Assembly: GCA_903851445.1 (NCBI GenBank)
Contig: CAINOH010000023.1
Coordinates: 74,518-138,517, forward strand
Length of the DNA: 64,000 nt
Reading direction: 5' to 3'
Origin: an uncultured Microcaldota archaeon
GTDB lineage: Archaea; Micrarchaeota; Micrarchaeia; Norongarragalinales; CAINOH01
The first letter of the stretch is position 1. Every line of letters begins with the position of its first letter. Under the pieces are notes generated by a model. The model worked only from the letters and a program-made list of their open reading frames with translations. It was not told the DNA's origin and did no database searches. The position numbers were made by a program, and so were the translations under genes. Below, one piece after another: positions 6,940 through 16,300 of this stretch.

Positions 6940-7332
6940 CTACACGCGGTAGATTTGAAGGTGGGAAGTGCCGCCTATCTTCTTTACGCCTGCTTTTGAG
7001 ACGCCCATAGCTGCACAGGCAAGCTCAACAGACTTGTCGCCAACAATGTTGACGCAGGAAGCGCCGCAAAGGGCGTTTTTGACCTCTTCTGCGCCTGCAA
7101 GCTCGCCTTCGTAGAACCTGCGGTGAACCCCAAGGTCAAGGATTAGGCCATTCGACTCGAACTTCTTCCCAAGGCACTGCCTGTCGCACACTGCCACTAT
7201 TGTGGAGAAGCGCGAGACGTGGGTCTTGAGGTAAAATGGCTTTGCAGCTGCCTTGGCTGGCCTTGCCTTTGCGGCCTTTTTCCTTGCAACGGCGGGCTTT
7301 GGCAAAAAATCAGCTCTTCTTTCCCTGTGCAT
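6940..7332 (-). CDS. DUF424 family protein
   Basis: 130 aa. The C-terminal 95 residues match the archaeal DUF424 pattern: YLKTHVSRFSTIVAVCDRQ, LGKKFE, YEGELAGAEEVKNAL, VNIVGDKSVELA and a final hydrophobic strand HLQIYRV. The family is short, archaeal and of unknown biochemical role. The first 32 residues are Ala/Lys rich and not part of the domain; they may be a basic tail or a wrong start, since the ORF overlaps the end of the upstream gene by 23 nt. It is probably translated from the mRNA of the upstream 385-aa protein. Confidence 0.75.
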   Translation of the reverse strand: MHRERRADFLPKPAVARKKAAKARPAKAAAKPFYLKTHVSRFSTIVAVCDRQCLGKKFESNGLILDLGVHRRFYEGELAGAEEVKNALCGASCVNIVGDKSVELACAAMGVSKAGVKKIGGTSHLQIYRV

Positions 7333-8467
7333 AGACTTTTGTCAGCAGCGCCAGCCGCGTTCTCTCCTCGGGGCTTAGTTTGACTGGCCGTCCGAGCCTT
7401 GTGTGCCCGAGCATATCATTCTGCACCCCTGCCTTTCGCAGGTGCCTTGCCATCCACGAAACGAACGCCACCTGGCTCTGGCTTCGGAGGGCCGCACCGC
7501 GCACGGTTTGGGCATACTTTTGGGCAAGCATCGGGTCCAGGCCGTGTGCGGCATAAGCCGCCCCCAGCGCGTTGGCAAACTTGCCATAGCTGCGTAACCT
7601 GTTTTCACGTTCTGGAACGAGAACGCCTGAATCGAAGCGGAGGATATTGTTGTCCTGCTGCGGCGCTTTCTGGCGGTAATCGTCCTGCTTTGAAGGCCAG
7701 TGGCCGCCGATGTGAGGTTCTGCAGGCGCGTTAGTCTGGGTTATTGTGGGATAAAAATTAATCGAGATTGGATGGCCTGCTCCCCCCGCAAACGACTCTA
7801 TGGTTGGAATCTCCTGCTGTCCTTGCCGGACCTCTGGCTGGGGCTCCGCAGGCTGGGCCTGCGGCTGCGCGGGCATCGCCGTGACCTCCCTTTGCCTTGC
7901 CCTTTCAAAGACTTGCTCAAGCCCGCCACCGCGGTAAAGCTGGTGGTTCTTCAGCTCGGCATAAAGGATGTTTGCCGCTACCTGCGGGTTCCTCGCAACC
8001 TCAAGCGCAAAGTTCGTCCGCGCGCGGCCAAAGAGGTAGTGGCCCTTGGAGTTTTGAACCGCCAACGCAATCAGTCCAGGCGAATTGAAGGCCTCCTTGA
8101 GCGCGCCAAGCTTCTCCTCATTGCTTGTAAGCTCCCGCGCGGCCTTCTCTGCCGCCGCATGGTCCAACCCAAAATCGCCGTTTGCGAGAAGGTGCTTGAC
8201 AAGCTCCATCTTGCGGTTGGTCGGCTGGTTCTCGAAGAAGTTTTCCACGTATTTTTGGGAAAGATTCTGGCGCACGTGCGGCGTGTCCACGCCCTTGGCG
8301 TTGATGTCCGGGCCGCCCCAAGAGCGTATCTTCTCCTCGCTAAGAGTGGGCGAAAAAGTCACTTGCTCGCGGTAAGGCATCCGCGTTAAATAATTCTTGG
8401 CATATGAAAGGCCCCGGCCGACATAAGAAATACCCGCCCGGACTCGTGGAAAAAGCTCCGCCAACAT
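7310..8467 (-). CDS. Uncharacterised protein, 385 aa
   Basis: I do not recognise a family. The start is the ATG at 8467 rather than the adjacent TTG. Residues about 1-30 are basic-amphipathic (AELFPRVRAGISYVGRGLSYAKNYL). Residues 75-190 are alpha-helical with charged helices (NRKMELVKHLLANGDFGLD, AAEKAARELTSNEEKLGALK). A Gln/Pro/Ala linker (PAQPQAQPAEPQPEVRQGQQ) at about 203-222 separates it from a C-terminal helical domain (270-385). No signal peptide or transmembrane helix is evident, so it is likely cytoplasmic. It is followed by, and overlaps, the DUF424 gene. Confidence 0.6.
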   Translation of the reverse strand: MLAELFPRVRAGISYVGRGLSYAKNYLTRMPYREQVTFSPTLSEEKIRSWGGPDINAKGVDTPHVRQNLSQKYVENFFENQPTNRKMELVKHLLANGDFGLDHAAAEKAARELTSNEEKLGALKEAFNSPGLIALAVQNSKGHYLFGRARTNFALEVARNPQVAANILYAELKNHQLYRGGGLEQVFERARQREVTAMPAQPQAQPAEPQPEVRQGQQEIPTIESFAGGAGHPISINFYPTITQTNAPAEPHIGGHWPSKQDDYRQKAPQQDNNILRFDSGVLVPERENRLRSYGKFANALGAAYAAHGLDPMLAQKYAQTVRGAALRSQSQVAFVSWMARHLRKAGVQNDMLGHTRLGRPVKLSPEERTRLALLTKVYAQGKKS

Positions 8468-8557
8468 CAATCGCCCTCTAGGATTTGCCTTTGGGATATC
8501 AATAAACGGGATGGGCGGCTTATTAAGCTTTCAGCTGGCAAAGGCGCACTATCCAAG

Positions 8558-8929
8558 CTAATCTTCCTTCCCGAACATGCCTTCGAAAGGAACATCTTCC
8601 CTGGACTTACGCCGCTTGCCGTACTTTATTTCCGCAAGCCTGCCCAAGCCCTTCTCCGAAGCCACATCTTCTGCTTTGGATATCGCATCCCGGCCCGTTG
8701 CAGGCTCGTCATCCGGCAAGTTGGAGAACAATGTCTTCTGGCCGGAAACCGCGACAACTATAATCAAGACCATGCCCACAAAGCCGTAGACTGCCTTCAT
8801 TGAAATTCCAAAGATTGAACCCTTGCCCAGGTCGCTGTTGGCAAGCATCACAACCGCGGCAACCACAAGCAGGATTAGGAAGACAAACTGGAGGCGACGT
8901 GAAGTGATTGCTTGCTGACGGGAGACCAT
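8558..8929 (-). CDS. Small membrane protein with two transmembrane helices
   Basis: 123 aa from the ATG at 8929; an upstream in-frame ATG at 8992 was rejected because a TATA-like element lies near 8955, about 26 nt before 8929. Two hydrophobic helices (FVFLILLVVAAVVMLA and YGFVGMVLIIVVAVSG) are followed by a charged cytoplasmic tail of about 60 residues with a basic patch (KYGKRRKSRED). No family recognised. Confidence 0.6.
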   Translation of the reverse strand: MVSRQQAITSRRLQFVFLILLVVAAVVMLANSDLGKGSIFGISMKAVYGFVGMVLIIVVAVSGQKTLFSNLPDDEPATGRDAISKAEDVASEKGLGRLAEIKYGKRRKSREDVPFEGMFGKED

Positions 8930-9011
8930 AGGAAAAAGAAGACGAAATTGGTTGAATAAGCTTTGCTGAAGGCAAATTAATGAAGAAAACAACTACAAGT
9001 AGCTGCAAGCA

Positions 9012-9584
9012 TTACTCCTGGTTTTTTACCTCACGGATTAGAGGCTTATAACCAGAGAATATGAGGTCTTCGAAATCCCGTATATTACGCAATATACCTT
9101 CGTTGGAATTACGTGTAACAGAACCCGGTTTCAGGGGGCCAATCACTTTCAGGAGCCGTTCGGCCGTATCTACGTGGGCGAGATTTATATAAATATAAGA
9201 AGACGTTCCTTTTGTCAATAAATCCTGAAGAAGGCGCTCTGATATTTTTTTTGCTTGCGTTGGGGTAAACCCGTGGCTACTCTTTCTTGCAATAAATTCG
9301 AACATTGCTTTCAATTCTTCAGGGTGTTCCCTCATCTTTAAAAAGAATTCCGAAGTTTTTGCCTTATGCTCGTTTAGAAACGCCCCGCTTTTACGGACAT
9401 CCGACACTAATGGCGTTGACCTGAAACGAGCGATTGTTTCCTCTTCTTCATTGGAAAGACCGACGCCGACTTTAACTTTCATAGCTGCAAGTTCTTCTTT
9501 TGAATGAAGCTTGCCATCTGGACCCATCATTTCTTTTGCAATTTTATTACCTCGAAAAGGATGAAATCCAACTGGAAAAGGCAT
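9012..9584 (-). CDS. Uncharacterised protein, 190 aa
   Basis: No family recognised. The protein is soluble, charged and mostly helical (SNEEEETIARFRSTPLVSDV, EFFLKMREHPEELKAMFEFI, AKKISERLLQDLLTK). The ATG at 9584 is preceded by an SD-like GAGGGGTG. The DNA is noticeably more AT-rich than its neighbours (for example the stretch 9040-9260), which suggests recent acquisition or relaxed selection. It sits between small membrane proteins and downstream of the giant-protein array, with the same orientation. Confidence 0.55.
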   Translation of the reverse strand: MPFPVGFHPFRGNKIAKEMMGPDGKLHSKEELAAMKVKVGVGLSNEEEETIARFRSTPLVSDVRKSGAFLNEHKAKTSEFFLKMREHPEELKAMFEFIARKSSHGFTPTQAKKISERLLQDLLTKGTSSYIYINLAHVDTAERLLKVIGPLKPGSVTRNSNEGILRNIRDFEDLIFSGYKPLIREVKNQE

Positions 9585-9603
9585 AATACACCCCTCTCAA
9601 AAG

Positions 9604-10287
9604 TCAACTTCCGCACTCGAACGATTCCAAAACCGTGTTTATCACGGGCTGCTCTGCAATCATTCTCTCTGGAACGATTCCCTCGATAATCACGTTGTAC
9701 TTAGGACAACTTTTAATAGCGTAAGATAAGAACAGGTTTTCCCCGGCGTCATTCGAATAATACGACGTCTTTATCAGGTAATACGAATTGCTCCCATAAG
9801 TTGCAGACCCGTTCCACAGAAGCGTGCTTGGGTTGGACGAATCGGTTGCCAATTCAGACGCAAAGCCAGCCATGTCTTTCTTCGATACGCTCTCGTTAAT
9901 CACAAGGAAATACACCGAAACGGGCATCTCATCGGCTCCAAAGGCAAAAAACCTTGCGGCGGACATATCACTGTTGCTGGACGTTACTGCATAACCTATA
10001 GGATACTTTGCCTTGAACCCATAAACAGGATGCGTGAACTCAAAGAAGGTCGCATTATACGTGCTTGAAAGGTAAGCCTCTGATAAAGACGGGGCACTGG
10101 AAGGGTTTGCAATGCCAAATGAAGGGAGCTTCAGCAGGCCAGTGGCAAACGAATAAACAACCAAGACGGCTAAGCAGAAAAACACGAGCCATTTTGTGCT
10201 CCTACTGCGCTTCGGGCTCTCTGCTGGTGACGACTCGCCAGCGCCTTTCCTGTACTCGCGATGAGCCCGCCTTTGTGCTTCCGCCAT
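9604..10287 (-). CDS. Membrane-anchored extracellular protein, PsbP-like fold suspected
   Basis: 227 aa. A basic cytoplasmic tail of about 32 residues precedes one transmembrane helix (WLVFFCLAVLVVYSFATGLL), followed by an outside domain of about 160 residues. The segment FFEFTHPVYGFKAKYPIGY resembles the opening strand of PsbP/MOG1-like domains often seen in extracytoplasmic proteins; this is a fold guess only. Sequons NAT, NES, NGS fit surface location. The gene begins 17 nt after the stop of the 2917-aa protein and is probably co-transcribed with it. Confidence 0.6.
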   Translation of the reverse strand: MAEAQRRAHREYRKGAGESSPAESPKRSRSTKWLVFFCLAVLVVYSFATGLLKLPSFGIANPSSAPSLSEAYLSSTYNATFFEFTHPVYGFKAKYPIGYAVTSSNSDMSAARFFAFGADEMPVSVYFLVINESVSKKDMAGFASELATDSSNPSTLLWNGSATYGSNSYYLIKTSYYSNDAGENLFLSYAIKSCPKYNVIIEGIVPERMIAEQPVINTVLESFECGS

Positions 10288-10304
10288 CAAGACATCACTA
10301 TACG

Positions 10305-13300
10305 TTATCCTTTAACCATTGCAAACGCATTGCTTTCCTTGTCCCCAATCTTAAGTGGGTCCGTGCTCCTGTAAACAGGGTACTTCTTCGTATCAATCGG
10401 CTTCGAACTTGACAGGAACAACGAGGAGAGTATTCCCTTGACGCCTTCATCGCTGAGCTTTTCGTCAACGCTCAGTAACATCGTGTACCCCTGCAGGCCG
10501 TTGACTGGGGATGACTTTGCAAGAGTAAGACAGGCCGCGTAGGACTTTCCTGTTGGACAGATGTTGTTTTGCTGGGAGCCGGTCAGACCCTTTTCCAATG
10601 ACACGCAATTGTCGCTGTTGGTCACAGTCAGCGGCGAGTTCCAGTATGCTGAAGGCTTGTCCGCAAGGCATACGCGGGTCATTGACGGCTCGTTTACCAC
10701 GTTGAACACCGAACCGGTGTCTTCCTTTGCCTTTGAATAAATCACGAAGTGGTTCTGTATTGCAGGGTCCAAGACTGCCTGCGTGGGCCGGAGGTTGCAG
10801 TCCATCATAGCAAACAGGAGAATAGTACCGCCTAAAAGTGCACCCTGGCCTGCCAGGTGAGGGGCGTTTTCCCAGCTCACAGTTGACTTTATGCGTTCAG
10901 ACAATGATTGTGCTGCGGGTGTTTTAAAGTCGCTGGCTAAACTAGCGCGAGAAGGCATATCTTTAGTAAAAGCGAGACTATTCCCTCTGAGTACATCATC
11001 AACAATAGACCCTCCGGCCGCTCCGTCAATGGGAGAAAAACTCTCGGATATTTTTGTCGATAAGGATTCAGCACTAACGGAAACCGGTGAACCGCCAACT
11101 ACAATTGTTCCTCCTGTACGCAACGCATTCTCTGCCTCTTCAAGGGGCGCGACCAGCGTATCAACGGTTTGACCCGTGCCAAGTTTAAGCGTACCGTCGG
11201 ATACTGCTTTATCAAGTTGAGTTCGTAGGTCTGTAACAACCGTCTTGAGCTTGTCGGCCCGCTGGAGATCTGTGGCATATGTTGAGGAGAACAACTCGCT
11301 TCCAAGGCCGTTAGAATACGCGGTTGCAAGCGGAGGCGAGAAGATTGTTGTACCGCCTTTAATTGCAGTAATACCTTTTTTACTTAAAATATCTTCAACG
11401 TTTATCTTGTTGTTTTCCAGAACATTGAGGATGGTATTAGTATCGGCCTCGTCACCACTCTTGAGAATATTCGTAAATATTGTCTCATATGGACGCGGCG
11501 CGGAAGGATTACTATTTATACGGGCGATTTCAGCATCTAGACTGCCCTTAACTGAGCTGGTTGAAGACAACTTACTATTAATGTCCTGTAAAACGGCCAA
11601 TGGATCTTTTCCGCTCTTGAGAAACGCATTTACCGATTCTTGCGCCAAGGTAGCGGTTGAACTGCTGAACGTTGTGGGATCTGACGCAGCGACTTTAACT
11701 AACGCGCTTGCAAGCGAAACGCCTTTTGTTGTGGTTATTGTTGCAAATCCGGTGCGGATTATCTCATCCGCCATAGTTTCCGCTTGGGGCAGGCTTGTTG
11801 CCAGTTTATTGCCGAGAAGCATTCTAACATAAGTCTGCCGCTGATTGAAAAGCGCGTTGCGGGTTATGGAGTTGGCGACCAAGCCTTGGGTTATTGGACC
11901 GGACACGGCGTTTGGACCACCCAAGACCACAGCCGAACCTGCGCCGATGGCGGTGAACCCTATGGCCCACTTTTGGTAGCTCAAGGCTGATTTGACACCT
12001 TGCCATGAAAGAGAAGTAGCTTCAGAACCTACGAATGCTTTAATAAGCGCCTCTTTTGCGGCAGAACCAGAAACCCCCCAACCCGCACCTAAAGTTGGCA
12101 TAAGTAAGTTGACTTGGCTTGTGATTGACTGTGTTGTAATGGCGCACGCCGTACTGCAGAACGATGCCTTTCCTGCGAAGGTGTCAACGCTTACCTGAGC
12201 AATAGAACCAATCACGGTTTGACTAAGCGCTGCAGCTGCTTGCCCAGTCTCTACGCCGCTGAACAACAAAGCAACATCAAGTGCAGACAAGGCGCCGGCG
12301 GTTTCTCCCATTATTAGGCCGCCTTTCCCCCAGCAGTACCCCGTGTCATCGTAATACGAGGCATACTTCAACCGTATATTATCATACTTGATTTTCGGAT
12401 AGTCCTTGTTCAGCGAATCCGCGGCGGTTGCGTCGCTGAAGCCGTAGCCGTTGCTCAATAATGAGGCTGCGACGCTGTCATCGTGCTGGTTGGGCGCGTC
12501 CTTGTAGATGCCTATCTTTACAGGGCCCTTAATCAGGTCCAAGAACTGACCCTTCACAACATTGTCAAATGCGCAGCCAAACTCACTCGGTCCCTTGGTA
12601 TAGTCGTTTCCAACCACTAGCTCGGGGTCGTTTCCCATCAGCAAGAGCGAGTTTGCCAGCGTCTCCGGGCACTTGTCTATCTGTTCGGCCGCTATGTCTA
12701 TCTTGACGTTGTCCTTGAACTCCGCCGCGCTTGTAAATGATTGGAGGCCGCAGATTTGGGGCTTGGCGGTAATCTTGTATATGCCGCATCCGGTGAAGGA
12801 TGGCTCGCCGGCGGTGAACGTGACTACACTAAACTGGCTGGATGCGATTTCATTGAGGAAGTCGAAGGTCTGGTTCATGTTCACGATTTGGATCATCATC
12901 GTCTTGGAGTACTCGTTTCCGCTGCCGCGCGACCCTTGGCAGACGTAGTCGAGCCTCTTTGTCAGGTTCTCGTCGTCCTTTCCAATGTAGTCAATGAGCT
13001 GGCGCAGGCTGCCAACGAACTTGGTGTATGCCGCCTTGGACTGACCGTAAGTGCAGAAGTGCGTGGTGCAGTCTGCAACCGAGGTCACGCCATAGTTGGT
13101 GTCAGCAGTAGTCTCTTCAGCAGGCGTTGTTGTGGCTGCGGGAGTGGTGGTTGCAGTCGGAGAGGGCGACGGGCTTGGTGATGGCGAAGGCGAGGCTGCT
13201 CCTGCAAAGCTTGCGGTCTCGCCCTCAGCAGCAGCTGCGGACGCCGAAGTTGGGGATGCTACGGCGGTCGTTACTTGCGCTACAGTCGCGCGCTCAAGCG

Positions 13301-16300
13301 GAAGCATGTCGCCCATTGGCGAGGAGGAGTACAGTATGGTGTCGGGTGTTGAGTAGACTATTGCGCGGACAGTCGTGACGTTCTCCACGCCGCCGGATGT
13401 GAAGGTGAACTTGAGGATGGCTTGGGTGCCTTTTACGCTGCCGCTGCCTGAAGTGCATTTTACCTCAATTGCATCCCCCCGCCTGATGGTCGCAGGCACG
13501 TCGGCACAGCCGACTACCGACGGGTCTGACGACGAAAATGAGAGTGCCACATCGTTAGGCTGGTTGTTGACTATCAGGATGGGCCGCTCGTGCCCCGCGT
13601 TCTTGAACGCGAACACCCGCTTCTGGTTGGTCTTGACGTCCTTTATCGTGGAGTCGTAGCTTACGAAGATGTCCTTGAGGTAGGCGTCGGAGATTCCCGA
13701 GTCGCGGTTCTCGCACTTGCCCTGCTTTATTGTGACCGTGATGGATATTTCAGGCAGGTTCTTTCCGGAAACCTCTACTCCGGAGAGCGTCTTTGCGGTA
13801 AGCTTTATCTTGCCCTCGTAAACCTTGGGCTGCTTGAGGTCGCTCTTGACGCACCCGTAGGAGTCCAGCAACGAGTCAGGCACTTTTGCCTTGATTGTGA
13901 GCGGGCTGCAGGACTTGCTGTCCTTGGTCGTTGCAACCACTCCGGAGTGCGAGTATTCGCCGCCGAAGTAGATGTCATCCTTGGTGATTATGCCAAGCGG
14001 GATGTTGTCCGCCTTTGCGGACACGTTGAGCGACTGCATCGCGTTGTTGGACACGCAGACTTTGTCGTTGGAGGCGGAAAGCGCGCCGTCGGTGAGCGTG
14101 AACTCTATCTTGGACGGGTTTACCGAGAGCGCCGAGCCCGAAGTTGCGGTAACGCCCTTGGTTAGCTTGACCTTGCCCGACTTGGCGTCGCTGCACACGC
14201 AGGAGGTGAAGGTCACCTGGTTTCCCGCATAGAGGTTCACAGCTGTGTTGCCGCTGTCGTCGGTGACTACCTCGGTAGCCTCGTCAAAGGAAATGGCGGT
14301 CGCGGGCGGCAGGGTGTAGCCGTTCGAGGTGGTGATTTGCTGGCACGAGCCGAACTTGATAGTGCCGCCCGTGGCGCTCTTATTTTCGGAGAACACGAAC
14401 GAGACGTCCTCGCCAAAGACCGCAGTATAAGTATCCTCCGAGCCTTGCGAGCAGTAGGACACGGTCATCTCCGAGTTTGCGGGAATGTTTGCGGTCTGCG
14501 CCTGGCGGTCGCGAGACACGTCACTGCTTTCGGGGAGCGTTATCTTGTTTGCCGCTGGCAGGACTATGACCGTGGAGTCCTCGGAATCAATCTCAAGGGA
14601 CGTGCAGTCTGGAAGCGCGGCGTCCTTGGTGCCGGACTCGTTGCTTGTAATCTGCGTACCCGAAGGCAGGGACACTGTGCTGGATTTTGGTATTGAGAAT
14701 GCCGAAGTGCAGGCTGCTGAGGAGCCCTTGGCCTTGAAGTCAACTGCCGAGTTTGCAGGCACCTTAACAGCAAAGCCCGCCTGGGTGGTGCCTGTCTCCG
14801 TCCCGGTGGAGCTTGAGGTGCTTGAGGTTGCCGAACTGGACGAGGAAGCATCGTCACCAACGGAGACGCTGATTGTCGAGCCAGAGGGGAACTTGACCAC
14901 GTCCTCGCTTTGGAGGGTGAATGATGTAGAGCCGTCGGCGTTGTTTGTGCGCTCGTAGTAGGAGTCTACGTAATAGGTGGTGGCGTAGGGCAGGGCAAGG
15001 GTGAACTCCTCCTGCGGCGTGATTATGACCGCCATGTTCGGCGACGCGCTGATTGTCGAGCCGGATGAGACAGATAGGTAGGGCGCGGTCAGGCTGTCGG
15101 AAAGCGACGCACCGCCGAACACCACGCGGGTGTCGTCCCTGTCGGGCTCCTGAACTGCAATCGAGCCGTCCGAGTTCTCCTTGTGCTGGGTCTTTGCGTT
15201 AAGGCTGACCTTCATCCGCAGGGGCATCAGGACGTCAACCGCGTTGTCAGGCACGCAGTCGACGTCGGACTGCAGGTCAAGGGTCACCGGAACCTTGCGC
15301 GTTGAGCGGATACCGTTGATTGAGGCTACGAGCGTGAGGTTGGTGGTTATCTGGCCGTTGTTGTCCATCACGCACAGGGTGTCGTGGCCTGCTGGCACCG
15401 CTGCGGTAATCGTGAGGTTCTGTACGTTGGCCTGCGCTGTCGCCGTCTCCTCGCCTGCAAGGACTATCTGGCCGGTCTCGCCCGAGTTGGGGCCGAGCAC
15501 AAGGGACGCCGGCGAGAACGAGAGCCAGTCGTTGGAGGAATCAAGCTGATAGTTCACAAGGAGGTTGTTTGCAAGGTCGTTGTACACGTGCAGTTCGGTC
15601 GTGGACTGGTTGTCCAGGCCAAGGCTCAAGGTAAGCTGGGCCTGGCCCTCCTGGACGCCCCACGAGTCGTCAAGCGGCGTCTGCACGTAAGCCGAGTTGA
15701 CCTTGAAAGGCACCGTGACAGTCTGGCGCGAGCTTCCTGCGCGCGCCTCTATTGTGATGTGGCCTGAGAAGTTCTCCGACAGGGTCTGCGTCTTCTTTGC
15801 AACGTCAAGCACGCTGTCGAGTATCCAGGTGTCGAACTTTACTTCCTGCGAGGCGCCAGCCGCAAGCGCAAAATCTGACTCGGAAAGCAAAGTGCCGGTG
15901 ATGCGGGGCGTCTTGTCAAGCACTACTGTCGAGAGCACGTGAATGTCGTTGCCCAAAAGGTTCGAGACCGAAAGCAAGTCCGAGTTGCCCTCCTTGGAGT
16001 CAACCACCAGGTCCAACGCGTCGCTTGGCGACACGTCGATTATCGTCTTTGCGGTTGCCGAAATCGAGCCGGAGTATTCCGCGTAGCCGGTTGCTGTGAC
16101 CGCAAAGTCCGCGCTGCCAATCCTGTCCGGGTTGACGCCCTCAATCAGATATTTTCCATCCTTGCCCGCATTCACCTCGCCAGTGCCATCCTTTTCGTAG
16201 GCCACGTTGCCGAAGATGTCTTCCGCAGAGCCTATGGCAATGTGCGCATCCTCAATCGGAGTTCCAAAGGCGTCGGTGACAAGGAAAGTGACCTTGTTGT

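Noticed and set aside
13590-14165. Plus-strand open frame of 191 codons inside giant gene 1, one of many
   Set aside because: Antisense shadow produced by codon bias; no start context and no recognisable family.
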